A stretch of 9,453 nt of DNA, taken from positions 1 to 9,453 of the forward strand of contig CAMNAE010000045.1 of the NCBI GenBank assembly GCA_946530565.1. Reading direction: 5' to 3'. The notes under the pieces are model-generated. The model ran no database searches and had not been told where the DNA came from. It worked only from the letters and a program-made list of their open reading frames with translations. The position numbers were made by a program, and so were the translations under genes. Source of the stretch: an uncultured Oscillibacter sp. Lineage in GTDB: Bacteria > Bacillota > Clostridia > Oscillospirales > Oscillospiraceae. Below are positions 1 through 5,389 of the stretch, piece after piece (position 1 is the first letter of the stretch; each line of letters starts with the position of its first letter).

Positions 1-554
1 CCCGCCGGGCCGACGATATCTTCTCGGGCTTTTTCCGCGGCAAGATCGTCGACTCCATCATCATCGGTGTGCTCTGTTATCTCTGCTGCACGCTCCTTCA
101 GATCCCCTATACGGCGATCGTTGCGGTCGTCGTCGGCATCACGAACATCATCCCCTACTTCGGCCCCTTCCTCGGTGCGATCCCGAGCGCGTTTTTGATC
201 CTGCTCGTCTCGCCGACCAAGGCGCTCACCTTCGCGATCTTCATTCTCATTTTGCAGCAGGTCGACGGCAACATCATCGGGCCGAAGATCCTCGGCGGGC
301 ACACGGGCCTCTCGAGCCTCTGGGTCATCACGGCGATCATGCTCGGCGGAACGTTTTTCGGCGTGGCCGGTATGTTCTTCGGCGTTCCGGTCTGCGCCTG
401 TCTCCTCGCCTTCGCCAACTTTGTGATGGATCGGCGCCTCAGGGCGAAGAACCTCCCGACCGCACCGGCCTCCTATTATAAGGGTGTACCGCACGCGGTG
501 AAAAAAGAAGAGCCATCCGAGGAAACGCCGGAGGAGCCTTCGAAATCGAACTGA
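1..554 (+). CDS. AI-2E/PerM-family membrane transporter, C-terminal part (5' truncated by window edge)
   Basis: The reading frame is open from base 3 and ends at TGA 552-554, giving about 183 residues of a longer protein. The stretch begins with the family-typical pattern around FFRGKIVDSIIIG, followed by hydrophobic segments with the polar breaks NIIPYFGPFLGAIPS and QQVDGNIIGPKILG, and GGTFFGVAGMFFGVP. This order is characteristic of the C-terminal half of AI-2E family proteins (PF01594, including YdbI, YtvI and PerM), which are usually 340-400 residues long. About four membrane segments are visible. The final 40 residues are a charged cytoplasmic tail rich in Lys, Glu and Pro. Members have been linked to autoinducer-2 export, Na+/H+ antiport or unknown substrates, so the name should not be read as proof of AI-2 transport. 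The gene is followed by a strong hairpin and is probably the last of its unit. Family assignment is firm; the substrate is unknown. Confidence 0.88.
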   Translation, partial: RRADDIFSGFFRGKIVDSIIIGVLCYLCCTLLQIPYTAIVAVVVGITNIIPYFGPFLGAIPSAFLILLVSPTKALTFAIFILILQQVDGNIIGPKILGGHTGLSSLWVITAIMLGGTFFGVAGMFFGVPVCACLLAFANFVMDRRLRAKNLPTAPASYYKGVPHAVKKEEPSEETPEEPSKSN

Positions 555-565
555 GCACCGGATCA

Positions 566-606
566 AAGCGGCCCCCTTCGGATCATCTGTCCGAAGGAGG
601 CCGCTT
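566..606 (+). terminator. Long hairpin downstream of the AI-2E-family gene
   Basis: The arms 566-582 and 590-606 pair over 17 positions with a single C-A mismatch (574/598) and a 7-nt loop. It starts 12 bases after the stop codon of the AI-2E-family gene. The downstream side is only weakly T-rich (CTTGACGTATC), so termination may be incomplete and some read-through into thpR is possible. Confidence 0.7.
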
Positions 607-642
607 GACGTATCGGGAACGAATCAGGAAAGGCGGGGCTTT

Positions 643-1155
643 ATGAGACTTTTTATCGCGATCCGGCTTTCAAAGGCAATGAAAGAAGCGCTTTTGGACC
701 TGCAGCGTGCGCTGCATGCGCGCGGCGTGCGCGGGAACTTCACGCCGGAGGAGAATCTGCATCTGACGCTGGCCTTCATCGGCGAATACCCGGACGCGGA
801 GGCGGTATCGGACGCGCTCGCGGGCGTTTCCTTCACGCCCTTCACGCTGCACCTTGCGGGCATGGGCTGCTTCGGCGACCTGTGGTGGGCCGGGCTGGAT
901 CGCTCCGAGGCGCTCGGCGCGCTCGCGCGCAGGGTCCGGCATGCCCTGGCGGAGGGCGGCATCCCTTATGACCGCAAGCGCTTTTCGCCGCACATCACGC
1001 TTCTGCGCAAGGCCCGCGGCGCGGTGCCGGTCCTTGCGCCGGAGCCTGCCGAGATGAGAGTGGAGGCGGTCTCGCTCATGCGCTCCGACCGCGGAAAGCA
1101 CGGCATGCTCTACACCGAGCTCGCCCGTATTCCGGCGGGGCCGGGAGGCTTTTAA
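643..1155 (+). CDS. thpR: RNA 2',3'-cyclic phosphodiesterase (LigT/ThpR family)
   Basis: This 170-residue protein belongs to the 2H phosphoesterase superfamily. It carries both HxTx catalytic motifs: HLTL at residues 40-43 and HITL at residues 117-120, in the usual contexts ENLHLTLAFIG and KRFSPHITLLRKA. Known members hydrolyse 2',3'-cyclic phosphate ends of RNA to 2'-phosphomonoesters, and the archetype also ligates tRNA half-molecules in vitro; the enzyme is cytosolic. The length is normal for the family (about 170-190). The C-terminus (SLMRSDRGKHGMLYTELARIP) is also typical, so the gene looks complete. The ATG at 643 is preceded by a purine-rich AGGAAAGGCGGGG stretch at 626-639. No clear promoter is visible between the upstream hairpin and the start, so it may be expressed by read-through. 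It is directly followed, in the same frame, by an alpha/beta-hydrolase remnant. Confidence 0.92.
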   Translation: MRLFIAIRLSKAMKEALLDLQRALHARGVRGNFTPEENLHLTLAFIGEYPDAEAVSDALAGVSFTPFTLHLAGMGCFGDLWWAGLDRSEALGALARRVRHALAEGGIPYDRKRFSPHITLLRKARGAVPVLAPEPAEMRVEAVSLMRSDRGKHGMLYTELARIPAGPGGF

Positions 1156-1302
1156 AAGGCGCGCGTCAAGCAGACCGCGAACCGCTCTTTGAACGACCAT
1201 ATCGCCGGCGCCGAGTGGGCGACGATCGACTCCGGTCACCTGCTCTTCCTCGAAAAGCCCGAAGAGTTCAACCGCATCGTCTCCGACTTCATGGATCGCT
1301 GA
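1156..1302 (+). pseudogene. C-terminal remnant of an alpha/beta hydrolase, in frame directly after thpR
   Basis: The 48 codons after the thpR TAA stay open in the same frame to TGA 1300-1302. The translation ends NDHIAGAEWATIDSGHLLFL then EKPEEFNRIVSDFMDR. This matches the usual end of alpha/beta-hydrolase-fold proteins: a strand leading into D-S-G-H, where His would be the catalytic histidine, then the E-x-P-E-x-F-N-x-x-V-x-x-F helix. The upstream two thirds of such a protein, including the nucleophile elbow, are absent, and there is no ATG or ribosome binding site. It is best read as a deletion remnant fused next to thpR. An alternative is a chance resemblance, but the run of family-typical positions makes that less likely. 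Confidence 0.6.
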
Positions 1303-1322
1303 TACATTTTCATCAAACAAAT

Positions 1323-1362
1323 AAACCCCTTCGTCCTGCTTCATTCCGGGACGGAGGGGTTT
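1323..1362 (-). terminator. Hairpin terminator of the small interrupted minus-strand gene, possibly bidirectional
   Basis: The arms 1323-1336 and 1349-1362 pair over 14 positions (one T-G wobble) around a 12-nt loop. Read on the minus strand the stem is followed by TTTATTTGTTTG, a good U-tract substitute. On the plus strand only three T follow, so it serves the plus-strand hydrolase remnant less well. The TGA that closes the minus-strand frame (1343-1341) lies inside the loop. Confidence 0.7.
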
Positions 1363-1607
1363 GCCACATTGACGCTTGCGTAGGATTGGGTGCTGTTGAT
1401 CGAGATCGCTTCCTCGGATGAGAGATCGATCTTCAGCCAGTCGGAGTCCTTCCAGACGGGTGGCTGATACAGCTGAAGCAGATCGTCCTCCCACTGCGAA
1501 AGCTCATCGAATGAAACAGGGTCACGATCGATCGCGGATCATGCGGATCGGATCAGGACCAGAAGAACGAGGATCAGGCAAGGCCAGGGAAAGAAATGCT
1601 TTTTCAT
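1341..1607 (-). pseudogene. Small secreted-protein-like gene interrupted by an in-frame TGA
   Basis: An ATG at 1607-1605, preceded by AAAGGA at a suitable distance, opens a 22-residue signal-like peptide: MKKHFFPW, then PCLILVLLVLIRSA. It stops at TGA 1541-1539. The same frame then continues open for 65 codons (SAIDRDPVSFDELSQWEDDL onward, acidic and rich in Ser, Gln and Trp) to TGA 1343-1341, followed at once by a terminator-like hairpin. A charged N-terminus, hydrophobic core, acidic body and a terminator in the expected order suggest one gene of 87 codons with a nonsense mutation at the signal-peptide boundary. I do not recognise the body. No lipobox cysteine follows the core. Alternatives are a 22-residue micropeptide with a chance open frame downstream, or a sequencing error at one base. 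Confidence 0.45.
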
Positions 1608-1678
1608 AGAAACATCCTTTGAAAAAGGCCGGCAGATACGCAATATCAGGAACAGAACAGGAAACCAGATGCAGAAAA

Positions 1679-1704
1679 CCCCCTTGCGGCGTGCCGCAAG
1701 GGGG
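1679..1704 (-). terminator. Second terminator downstream of the TRAP operon
   Basis: The arms 1679-1689 and 1694-1704 form a perfect 11-bp stem (CCCCCTTGCGG with its complement) around a 4-nt loop. On the minus strand it is followed by TTTTCTG. It lies 112 bases past the dctM stop and upstream of the small interrupted gene, so it would insulate the two. Confidence 0.8.
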
Positions 1705-1777
1705 GTGAAAACAGAAAGAAGGCGCACACCACACACCACGTTTGGTTCTTAAGCGGAGAAAAGAGGACTTAAGAAAA

Positions 1778-1824
1778 GGCGCTTCTTTCGGTTTCCCGAA
1801 AGGAAAAGAGGGAATTTAAGCGCC
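1778..1824 (-). terminator. First hairpin at the end of dctM, overlapping its stop codon
   Basis: On the minus strand a 7-bp stem with a GAAA tetraloop (CTTTCGG-GAAA-CCGAAAG, 1802-1785) stacks directly on a second 7-bp stem (GGCGCTT at 1824-1818 with AAGCGCC at 1784-1778). A 15-nt bulge interrupts one side. TTTTCTTAAG follows. The outer arm contains the dctM TAA, so translating ribosomes would melt it. It may be a terminator or a 3'-end stabiliser in tandem with the stronger hairpin at 1679-1704. Confidence 0.5.
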
Positions 1825-3192
1825 GGCCGCCATGGTGTTGGGCAGCCACATGACGACCTGCGGGAAGACCGCGCACATCACAGTGACCGCGATGATGATG
1901 AGGATGAAGGGGATGACGCCCTTGTAGACCTCCTGGATCTTGACGTCGCCCGGCAGGATGCCCTTGACATAGAAGAGCGCGAAGCCGAAGGGCGGGGTCA
2001 TGAAGCAGGTCTGCAGCAGCGTCGCGGTGACGGCGACGAGCCAGAGGCGGTCGAAGCCGAAGTAGTCCATGATCGGCAGGAAGATCGGGAAGACGATCAT
2101 CACGATGCCGAGCCAGTCGATGAAGCAGCCCAGGATGAACACGATGATCATCATGATCGCGAAGGCGCCCCACTTGCCGATGCCCATACCGAGCACCCAG
2201 TTCTGGATGATCTGGCCGCCGTCAAGGCTCATGAAAACGCCCGTGAAGGCCGCCGCGCCGAAGAGGATGATGAAGACCATCGCGGTCGTCTTGGCGGTGT
2301 CGATCAGGGACTCATAGAGCATCTTGAGGCTGAACTGACGATAGAAGATCGCGAGGATCAGCGCGAAGAACGCGCCCACGCCCGCGGCCTCGGTCGGGGT
2401 CGCGATGCCGCCGAAGATCGAGCCGAGCACGGCGAAGATCAGGATCAGCGGCGGGATCAGGTTGATGAGGGAGCCGGTGATGCGCTGCTTGAGCGGCATC
2501 TGAGCGAGCTCCTCCTCGCTCATGGCCGGGCCCCAGTCAGGATGGATCCGGGTGACGATCATGATGTAGATGATGTAGCCGAGCGAGAGGCACAGGCCCG
2601 GAACGATCGCGGCGAAGAAGATCTTGCCGACGGAGACCTCGGCATAGGAGCCCATCGAAACGAGCATGATCGAGGGCGGGATCAGGATGCCGAGAGAGCC
2701 GCCCGCGCAGACCATGCCGCAGGCGAGCGAGGGCTTGTAGCCGCTGCGCAGCAGGATCGGCAGCGACAGCATGCCCATCGTGACGACGGAAGCGCCGACG
2801 ATGCCGGTGGTCGCAGCGAAGACCGTGGAGACCAGAATGACCGAGAGGCCGAGGCCGCCCTTGACAGGTCCGAAGAGGTAGCGGACCGATTCGAAAAGTC
2901 CGTCTGCCACCTTCGAGTGTGTCAGGAAGTTCGCCATCAGGACGAACATCGGGATGGCGACCATCGAGTAGCTCTGCATCTGGTCGTAGATCTTCGTCAT
3001 GGCGATCGTGACGCCGGAGTCGCCCATGGCGATCGCGCCGACGATGACGCCGGTGCCGCCGAGCACGAAGGCGAGCTCCTGGCCGAGCACAAGGCCGGCG
3101 ATCATCATGCCGAAGAGGATGAGGATCAGCGTGACTTTGATATTGCCGCTGCCGGTGATGGCGACGGCGAGATTCTGCAGCAGTGCGATCAT
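1816..3192 (-). CDS. dctM: TRAP transporter large permease subunit (DctM type)
   Basis: This 458-residue, very hydrophobic protein is the large integral membrane subunit of a tripartite ATP-independent periplasmic (TRAP) transporter. It carries the Na+-coupled translocation path. The family signature GGSLGILIPPSI is at residues 164-175, preceded by the conserved segment FAATTGIVGASVVTMGMLSL (125-144). A second inverted-repeat-like half follows residue 230, with FGGIATPTEAAGVGAF, typical of the second elevator repeat. The length fits the DctM range (about 425-460). The ATG at 3192-3190 overlaps the dctQ TGA in an ATGA arrangement and is preceded by GAGGAGG inside the end of dctQ, which decides the start and implies translational coupling. 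The frame is open upstream to 3351, but that part only duplicates dctQ in another frame. Two hairpins follow the gene. Family call is firm; the substrate cannot be read from this subunit. Confidence 0.94.
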   Translation of the reverse strand: MIALLQNLAVAITGSGNIKVTLILILFGMMIAGLVLGQELAFVLGGTGVIVGAIAMGDSGVTIAMTKIYDQMQSYSMVAIPMFVLMANFLTHSKVADGLFESVRYLFGPVKGGLGLSVILVSTVFAATTGIVGASVVTMGMLSLPILLRSGYKPSLACGMVCAGGSLGILIPPSIMLVSMGSYAEVSVGKIFFAAIVPGLCLSLGYIIYIMIVTRIHPDWGPAMSEEELAQMPLKQRITGSLINLIPPLILIFAVLGSIFGGIATPTEAAGVGAFFALILAIFYRQFSLKMLYESLIDTAKTTAMVFIILFGAAAFTGVFMSLDGGQIIQNWVLGMGIGKWGAFAIMMIIVFILGCFIDWLGIVMIVFPIFLPIMDYFGFDRLWLVAVTATLLQTCFMTPPFGFALFYVKGILPGDVKIQEVYKGVIPFILIIIAVTVMCAVFPQVVMWLPNTMAAGA

Positions 3193-3740
3193 GCGGTCGC
3201 CTCCTCTCCGGCAGCCGGTACGGCTGTCTTGCCCTGTGCCGTCTCGATCGCGGCGATCAGTTCTTTCAGCACCTCGCTGACGGTCTGCACGCACAGCAGC
3301 AGAACGCCGAAGAAGAAGCAGAACTTGACGGGCCAGGTCGGAGCCGCCCACACGGAGTAGGTCAGCTCATTGGTGGTGAAGGCCTTCATGAAGAAGTTGA
3401 AGGTCTTGGGCAGGATCCAGAACACGAAGGGGACGAGATAGACAAAATAGGTGATGATGTGCAGAATGTGCTGCACGAGCTTCGGGAGCATCGCGAACAC
3501 GACGTCGACCGCCACGAAGGCCTTCTTCTGGAAGCCGTAGGCGGCGATCAGAATGATGTAGGCCGCAAAGAGCATGACGATCAGATCCTGCGTCCAGATC
3601 TGGGGGTTGTTGAAAATGCGGCGCAGCACGACCTCGCAGAGGATGACCGCGAGGATCCCGATCACGAGCACGGAAAAGATATTGCCGAGAATATCGTTCA
3701 CCTTGTCGATGACCTTGCAGATGCCTTTAATAATATTCAT
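3189..3740 (-). CDS. dctQ: TRAP transporter small permease subunit (DctQ type)
   Basis: This is a 183-residue membrane protein with four predicted hydrophobic segments, the usual topology of the DctQ subunit that scaffolds DctM. The segment VILCEVVLRRIFNNPQIWTQ around residues 33-52 matches the family pattern V-x-x-R-x-x-F-N-x-P-x-x-W-x-x-E/D that follows the first membrane helix. A later W-x-A-P-x-W-P (WAAPTWP, near residues 134-140) is also family-typical. The ATG at 3740-3738 is chosen because AAGGAA lies nine bases upstream; a TTG at 3749 would sit on that site. The C-terminal 15 residues are an Ala/Glu-rich tail. Its stop overlaps the dctM start by four bases. It is separated from dctP by 118 bp carrying two hairpins, so its level can be set apart from the receptor. 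Confidence 0.92.
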   Translation of the reverse strand: MNIIKGICKVIDKVNDILGNIFSVLVIGILAVILCEVVLRRIFNNPQIWTQDLIVMLFAAYIILIAAYGFQKKAFVAVDVVFAMLPKLVQHILHIITYFVYLVPFVFWILPKTFNFFMKAFTTNELTYSVWAAPTWPVKFCFFFGVLLLCVQTVSEVLKELIAAIETAQGKTAVPAAGEEATA

Positions 3741-3774
3741 TGGCAGCAATTCCTTTTTTAGCGTTAAGCGTTAA

Positions 3775-3790
3775 GCGGCTGTGAAGCCGC
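3775..3790 (-). other. Short hairpin just upstream of dctQ
   Basis: The arms 3775-3780 and 3785-3790 form a 6-bp GC-rich stem (AGCCGC-like) with a 4-nt loop. It lies between the larger hairpin at 3804-3835 and the dctQ ribosome binding site. A short tandem GCGTTAA repeat (3761-3774) lies between this hairpin and the dctQ start. It is probably part of the same intercistronic RNA structure. Confidence 0.4.
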
Positions 3791-3803
3791 CTTCATAAAT
3801 CCC

Positions 3804-3835
3804 GTATGCACGCGGCCATACGGCCGCGTGCATAC
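3804..3835 (-). other. Intercistronic 14-bp perfect hairpin between dctP and dctQ
   Basis: The arms 3804-3817 and 3822-3835 are perfectly complementary (GTATGCACGCGGCC and its complement) with a 4-nt loop. The hairpin starts 23 bases after the dctP stop. On the minus strand it is followed by GGGATTTATG rather than a run of T, so it looks less like a full terminator than like a 3'-end stabiliser or partial attenuator. Such a structure would make receptor mRNA more abundant than permease mRNA, which is common in binding-protein-dependent transport operons. Confidence 0.7.
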
Positions 3836-3858
3836 AGGAAAGGGGAAGAAAGAGAGAC

Positions 3859-5022
3859 TTACTTGTTGAAGCCGAAGCCGTAGTCAGCGGTCCAGTCACG
3901 ATAGTTGTTCGCGGACTCGCGATAGGCCTGCATGGAGTCATAGACCATCTTGAAGTTCGGGTTGATCTCGCACTCCTCGAGGTAGGTCTGGCGGCAGGTC
4001 TCACGGATCGTCTGCCAGTCGGCGTCGTTCAGGTGGGTGACGGTGATGCCCTGCTCGTCGATCATCTCGTTGGTGGTGACCATGTCGTTGTGATAGTAAC
4101 GGGCGAGCTGCTCACCGCAGCACAGACGGGCGGCCATCTCGAAGGCGGTCTGATACTCCTCGGGCAGAGCGTTCCAGGCGTCCATGTTGACCATGACGCC
4201 GTTCACGCCGGCGCTCTGGTACCAGGCGGGGGCGCACCAGTACTTGGCGACCTCCTGCAGCTTCAGGGAGTCGTCGGCACGGGGGCCGGAGAACTCGCCG
4301 CCGTCGATGACGCCGCGCTGCAGGGACTCATAGAGCTCAGCCGCGGGAACAGCGGTGATGTTGATGCCCAGCTTCTGGGCGGCCTTGCCGGCCATCATGC
4401 CGCCGAGACGGATCTTCATGCTCTGCATGTCGGCGATGGACTCGATCGGGCGGACGGAACGGATGCCGGACTCAGAGGGGTTGGTGACCAGCGGGAAGTA
4501 GTTCATGCCGTACTGGCCGTACATATCCTTGTAGCACTGCATGCCGTCGGCCTCATAGATCCAGATGTAGTAATCCAGACCGGTGAAGTCGTCCATGATC
4601 GTGGAGAGCAGCTCGAAGGCGGTGTCCTTGCCGGACCAGTAGCCGCCCCAGTCGCCGCCGCACTCGATGGTGCCGTCCTGGACGTAGTCGAAGAGCTGGG
4701 AGGCGGAGCACAGCTCGCCCTCGGCGTAGTTGGTGACGGTGAAGCCGCCGTTGGTCAGCTCGCTCAGAATCTCGGTGAAGCGCTTATCAACGGAGAAGTG
4801 GACGTTGCCGGAGCCCCAGGTGGAGCCCATGCGCCAGGTGACGGTGGGGAGGCCGGAGGAAGCGGCGCCGCTGCTCTCGCCGGAAGCGGCGGCCTGCTGG
4901 GTCTGGGCCTGCTGGATCGCGCCGCCGGAGGAGGCAGCACCGGAGGAAGAGGAACCGCCGCAGGCGGCAAGAGAGAGCGCCATAGCCGCGGCCAGGATGG
5001 TGGCAATCAGTTTCTTTTTCAT
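3859..5022 (-). CDS. dctP: TRAP transporter substrate-binding lipoprotein (DctP family)
   Basis: This is a 387-residue extracytoplasmic receptor. The N-terminus is a lipoprotein signal (MKKKLIATILAAAMALSLAA then Cys21, lipobox LAAC), so it is anchored to the outer face of the membrane. A low-complexity Ser/Ala/Gly/Gln linker fills residues 22-58. The DctP fold follows: the conserved Arg-containing strand MKIRLGG (Arg205, which usually salt-bridges the substrate carboxylate) and GVIDGGEFSGPRADD (238-251), in the place of the GxxDxxEWxGPxxD pattern of receptors for 2-oxo and hydroxy monocarboxylates. That resemblance suggests a small monocarboxylate, but Phe-Ser replaces Trp-Val. The start at 5022 has AGGAG eight bases upstream (minus strand AGGAGAACACACATG); an in-frame ATG at 5040 would lack a site. 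It is followed by a strong hairpin, then dctQ and dctM. Confidence 0.93.
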   Translation of the reverse strand: MKKKLIATILAAAMALSLAACGGSSSSGAASSGGAIQQAQTQQAAASGESSGAASSGLPTVTWRMGSTWGSGNVHFSVDKRFTEILSELTNGGFTVTNYAEGELCSASQLFDYVQDGTIECGGDWGGYWSGKDTAFELLSTIMDDFTGLDYYIWIYEADGMQCYKDMYGQYGMNYFPLVTNPSESGIRSVRPIESIADMQSMKIRLGGMMAGKAAQKLGINITAVPAAELYESLQRGVIDGGEFSGPRADDSLKLQEVAKYWCAPAWYQSAGVNGVMVNMDAWNALPEEYQTAFEMAARLCCGEQLARYYHNDMVTTNEMIDEQGITVTHLNDADWQTIRETCRQTYLEECEINPNFKMVYDSMQAYRESANNYRDWTADYGFGFNK

Positions 5023-5223
5023 GTGTGTTCTCCTGTTCATCTGTTTTTTGCCCCGCAGGGCGAATGTGCTGTTCCGCTCGCCAGGCGGCCGGAGTGCCCC
5101 GGGCGGCTTTGACTCTGCGATATCGGTGCAGTTTGGGTAAGTGTGTGTAAGGATGTGCACGGATCTTTTCGCACCGCCGGGAGCTGTTCGCTTTGACGCG
5201 CGGAATGCAAGGGCAGCATCGCA

Positions 5224-5267
5224 TGATTCGGCAAGAGCGGATGTCGAGATGTTTTTGTGCCGAATCA
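5224..5267. promoter_or_regulatory. Perfect 10-bp inverted repeat with 24-bp spacer upstream of dctP
   Basis: TGATTCGGCA at 5224-5233 is exactly mirrored by TGCCGAATCA at 5258-5267. The 44-bp element sits about 200-245 bp before the dctP start. Arms this far apart suit a dimer-of-dimers or looping regulator site, or a hairpin in a long leader RNA. The bound factor is unknown. Confidence 0.5.
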
Positions 5268-5283
5268 AAGCGCAAAAAACGCA

Positions 5284-5302
5284 GGAATACTGGGTGTATT
5301 TC
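5284..5302. promoter_or_regulatory. Operator-like dyad upstream of dctP
   Basis: On the minus strand GAAATAC-ACCCA-GTATTCC is a 7-5-7 dyad with six of seven positions symmetric. It lies 17 bp from the spaced inverted repeat at 5224-5267. Its size fits a transcription-factor dimer site, but no regulator gene is in the window to assign it to. Confidence 0.35.
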
Positions 5303-5320
5303 AAGTTTTTTAAGCACAGA

Positions 5321-5340
5321 GTCGGCCAAAAACAGCCGAC
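5321..5340 (-). terminator. Weak hairpin downstream of pct
   Basis: GTCGGC (5321-5326) pairs with GCCGAC (5335-5340) around an 8-nt loop, about 50 bp after the pct stop. On the minus strand no T run follows directly (TCTGTGCTTAAAA), so it is at best a weak terminator, leaving read-through into dctP possible. Confidence 0.35.
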
Positions 5341-5389
5341 AGACGCCGAAGACGATATGATGCGGTGTTGCCCGAGAGGAAACTGTGGG

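Larger units (their letters stand above)
5023..5389 (-). other. 367-bp non-coding gap between pct and dctP with dyads but no clear promoter
   Basis: No convincing gene is present on either strand. It holds a 6-bp hairpin near the pct end, a GAAATAC dyad, a spaced 10-bp inverted repeat, and roughly 200 bp of likely dctP leader. I found no hexamer pair with good spacing for a sigma-A promoter. Either the promoter is activator dependent or dctPQM is expressed partly by read-through from pct. Confidence 0.5.

Noticed and set aside
1526..1554. Five GATC sites within 29 bp
   Set aside because: The cluster lies inside the interrupted small gene, where ATC/GATC strings arise from its codons. There is no other sign of an origin or a Dam-dependent switch.
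1613..1630. Search for a promoter directly before the interrupted small gene
   Set aside because: A GATATT-like hexamer upstream has no partner at the right distance, so no promoter is claimed.
2542..3360. Long plus-strand open frames opposite the TRAP genes (also 4033-5112 and 3183-3761)
   Set aside because: These are antisense shadows of dctM, dctQ and dctP with His/Asp/Glu/Arg-rich, low-complexity translations and no start signals.
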